Source: Tetranychus cinnabarinus (taxonomy: Eukaryota > Arthropoda > Arachnida > Trombidiformes > Tetranychidae). Taken from it: DNA of 64,000 bases. The notes beneath the pieces were generated by a model. It saw only the letters and a program-made list of their open reading frames with translations, was not told the DNA's origin and did no database searches. The DNA is taken from the NCBI GenBank assembly GCA_022266195.1, contig WHVY01000002.1:10307001-10371000 (forward strand), given 5' to 3'. Made by a program: the position numbers and the translations under genes. Shown piece by piece: positions 62,501 through 64,000 of the stretch (position 1 is the first letter of the stretch; every line of letters begins with the position of its first letter).

Positions 62501-62744
62501 TCATGCAATGTCATCAAGTTAACTCGTTTGTTTCTTTTATCTTCATTATCTGCTGAAGTCTTGCTTTATTTATACTTTTACTTTCGCTTCCTTTATTCAT
62601 TCCAATGGATGGATAATTATTCTTATGAATCAAGTATAAATAACAACATTATCATGTGTAAATTTTGAGTGATTCAACTTCATTTTGGTCTAGTCAACTG
62701 TTTTTTATCAATTTATCCTCATAAGAAGCTGTAAGATCAACAGT
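59571..62744. other. RasGRF 3' UTR, intergenic region and NMDA receptor NR1 upstream region
   Basis: About 3.2 kb with no recognisable gene. No AATAAA was noticed; ATTAAA variants lie near 59745 and at 60078-60083, so the RasGRF 3' end is undefined. The 108-codon ORF at 62342-62668 resembles no family I know and is probably chance or part of a leader. The NR1 promoter must lie here unless upstream non-coding exons are further away. Confidence 0.6.
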
Positions 62745-62948
62745 ATGATGATATTTTCGTATTGTTCATTTGATTGGAGTCTTCTATGGTTGACTATCAG
62801 TTTGATATGTCATTTTCCTACATTGACAGTTGGTCGCTGGCCTTCCTCAGGTCATCATCAAAATAAAATGTCTTCATCTGAATCGTTGAAAGTAATCAAT
62901 GTTGGTGCTGTTCTTGAAACAAGTGAGAGTATCGGCCAATTTTTTCAG
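62745..62948 (+). CDS. Nmdar1: Nmdar1 exon 1 (signal peptide, start of ATD)
   Basis: Residues 1-68. Two ATGs in tandem at 62745 and 62748; the first is used here. The hydrophobic stretch LLWLTISLICHFPTLTV serves as a signal peptide ending near residue 30. SLKVINVGAVLETSESIGQF begins the first strand of the amino-terminal domain. Donor CAG|GTAAAT. Confidence 0.88.
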
Positions 62949-64000
62949 GTAAATTTTAAAGCTTTCCTTTTACTTTTTGATTCTCTATCTACTTTATTAA
63001 CTTTGTGCTTCTCATACTAAACTTGTAGGCAATCGAAGAGGTCAACATGGAACCCAATGTACTTCCACCTGGAGTATCACTTTATGCAATTAGTAATCCA
63101 CCTTCACCTAATCCGGTTCGAATGGTTCAAGAGTTTTGTGAGAAAATGATTAAATCAGAGGTAATTTTTTTGCAATCTTGTTATCATAAAGAAATCATAA
63201 TTATTATTGTTATATTCAAATTTACTTTCTTTTCCTTTCAGGTTTATGCTGTTGTTATTGATGATGTTGACTCACCCGAAGCATCTGTTATTTCCCAGAC
63301 TTGTGATTTTTTGAATATACCAGTAATTGGACTATCTAATCGAAACAGTTATCTATCGGATACTCATATGCATTCTGTCTACTTGCGCACAGTTCCGCCT
63401 TATTCCCATCAAGTTGATGTTTGGATTGAAATGCTAACTACTCTTAATTATTCTCATGTTGTTTTTATTCACGGCGCTGATTATGATGGGAGAACAACTT
63501 TTACTCGATTTCAAAGTCTTGCTGAAAAATCAGGCATTCAAATTCGTTCAGTGATTGAATATGAAACAGGAGTGACAGATATAGTTGACGAATTGGAAGA
63601 AGCTGATGAAGAAATTCAATGTCGTGTTTACCTCTTGTATGCCAATGAATTAGAAGCCCAATCAATATTTTTAGAAGTTCTTAAACTAAATATGACTTTA
63701 CCCGGTTATGTTTGGATTGTTTCAGAGGCAGCACTTAGAGCCACAAATGTTCCTGATGGCGTTTTAGCCTTGCAATTGTTCAATGCAAACAATCGAGCCA
63801 GTCATATTGTTGATTCAATTTACATTATTGGCTTGGCCATTCGTGATATGTTACCAATAGAAAATGTTACCCGTCCACCGTCAAAATGTGGCGATTTGTC
63901 AGCTAATTCATGGGAAACTGGACCAACTTTCTACAATTATCTGAGAAAACAGTTTCTTCTTTATGGTAAAACTGGTAGAGTTGCATTCGATGGTAAAGGT
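62745..64000 (+). CDS. Nmdar1: Ionotropic glutamate receptor NMDA subunit 1 (NR1), N-terminal part, truncated by window
   Basis: Obligatory glycine-binding subunit of NMDA-type glutamate receptors, in the postsynaptic plasma membrane. Exons 62745-62948, 63029-63160 and 63242-64000+ give 365 codons with no stop: a signal peptide and most of the amino-terminal (LIVBP-like) domain. VYAVVIDD, IPVIGLSNRNSYLSD, YLRTVPPYSHQVDVWIEML, RVYLLYANELEAQ, GYVWIVSEAALRATNVPDGV and GRVAFDGKG follow the NR1 pattern block for block. Potential N-glycosylation sites: N181 (NYS), N262 (NMT), N320 (NVT). The family is about 940-1000 aa, so the ligand-binding and channel parts lie beyond base 64000. The two introns are 80 and 81 nt, phase 0. 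Confidence 0.95.
63029..63160 (+). CDS. Nmdar1: Nmdar1 exon 2
   Basis: Residues 69-112, AIEEVNMEPNVLPPGVSLYA to EFCEKMIKSE. NPVRMVQEFCEKMI corresponds to NPIKTVFNVCDKLI of the fly protein. Acceptor CTTGTAG, donor GAG|GTAATT. Confidence 0.92.
63242..64000 (+). CDS. Nmdar1: Nmdar1 exon 3 (ATD core, continues past window)
   Basis: Residues 113-365, starting VYAVVIDDVDSPEASVISQT after the acceptor CTTTCAG. A single exon of at least 759 nt, open to the window end. SKCGDLSANSWETG carries the Cys conserved near the end of the NR1 amino-terminal domain. Confidence 0.95.

Noticed and set aside
62342..62668. 108-codon ORF before Nmdar1
   Set aside because: No known motif beyond hydrophobic patches; probably a leader or chance ORF.

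Overview
The window is animal nuclear DNA, most likely from an arthropod. It is A+T-rich, its protein genes are split by GT-AG introns, and its products are metazoan orthologues (Rabconnectin-3A/DmX, ribosomal protein L18, RasGRF, NMDA receptor subunit 1). Very short introns (60-105 nt) next to a few very long ones, and a nearly intronless DmX, would suit an acariform mite such as a spider mite. That assignment is an inference, not shown by the sequence.

Layout. 1-8787 (minus): the first ~2904 codons of DmX/Rabconnectin-3A in two exons, with the C-terminus beyond the left edge. 8788-10332: shared upstream region. 10333-11249 (plus): complete RpL18 in four exons. 11250-13306: intergenic DNA with pyrimidine-rich low-complexity tracts and a possible TATA promoter. 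13307-59570 (plus): complete RasGRF in 17 exons, predicted 1642 aa, with a 28-kb first intron. 59571-62744: 3' UTR/intergenic. 62745-64000 (plus): the first three exons of the NMDA receptor NR1 gene (365 codons), continuing off the right edge.

Mobile DNA is concentrated in one 4.4-kb part of RasGRF intron 1: a 5'-truncated Tc1-like transposase whose one preserved end appears to carry paired direct repeats (IR/DR type), a 539-bp foldback element with 229-bp arms and a TAA duplication, and a 307-bp inverted repeat with no mismatch and a 31-nt loop. The two foldbacks lie in transcribed intron and would fold into long double-stranded RNA.

Functionally, three of the four genes belong to synaptic or neuronal biology. 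DmX controls V-ATPase assembly and vesicle acidification, NR1 is the obligatory NMDA receptor subunit, and RasGRF is a calcium/calmodulin-responsive Ras activator that in mammals couples NMDA receptors to ERK signalling. RasGRF and NR1 are same-strand neighbours 3.2 kb apart. No CRISPR array, operon, rRNA or convincing tRNA was seen. Exon boundaries come from reading frame, GT-AG signals and family similarity read by eye; no search or folding program was run.
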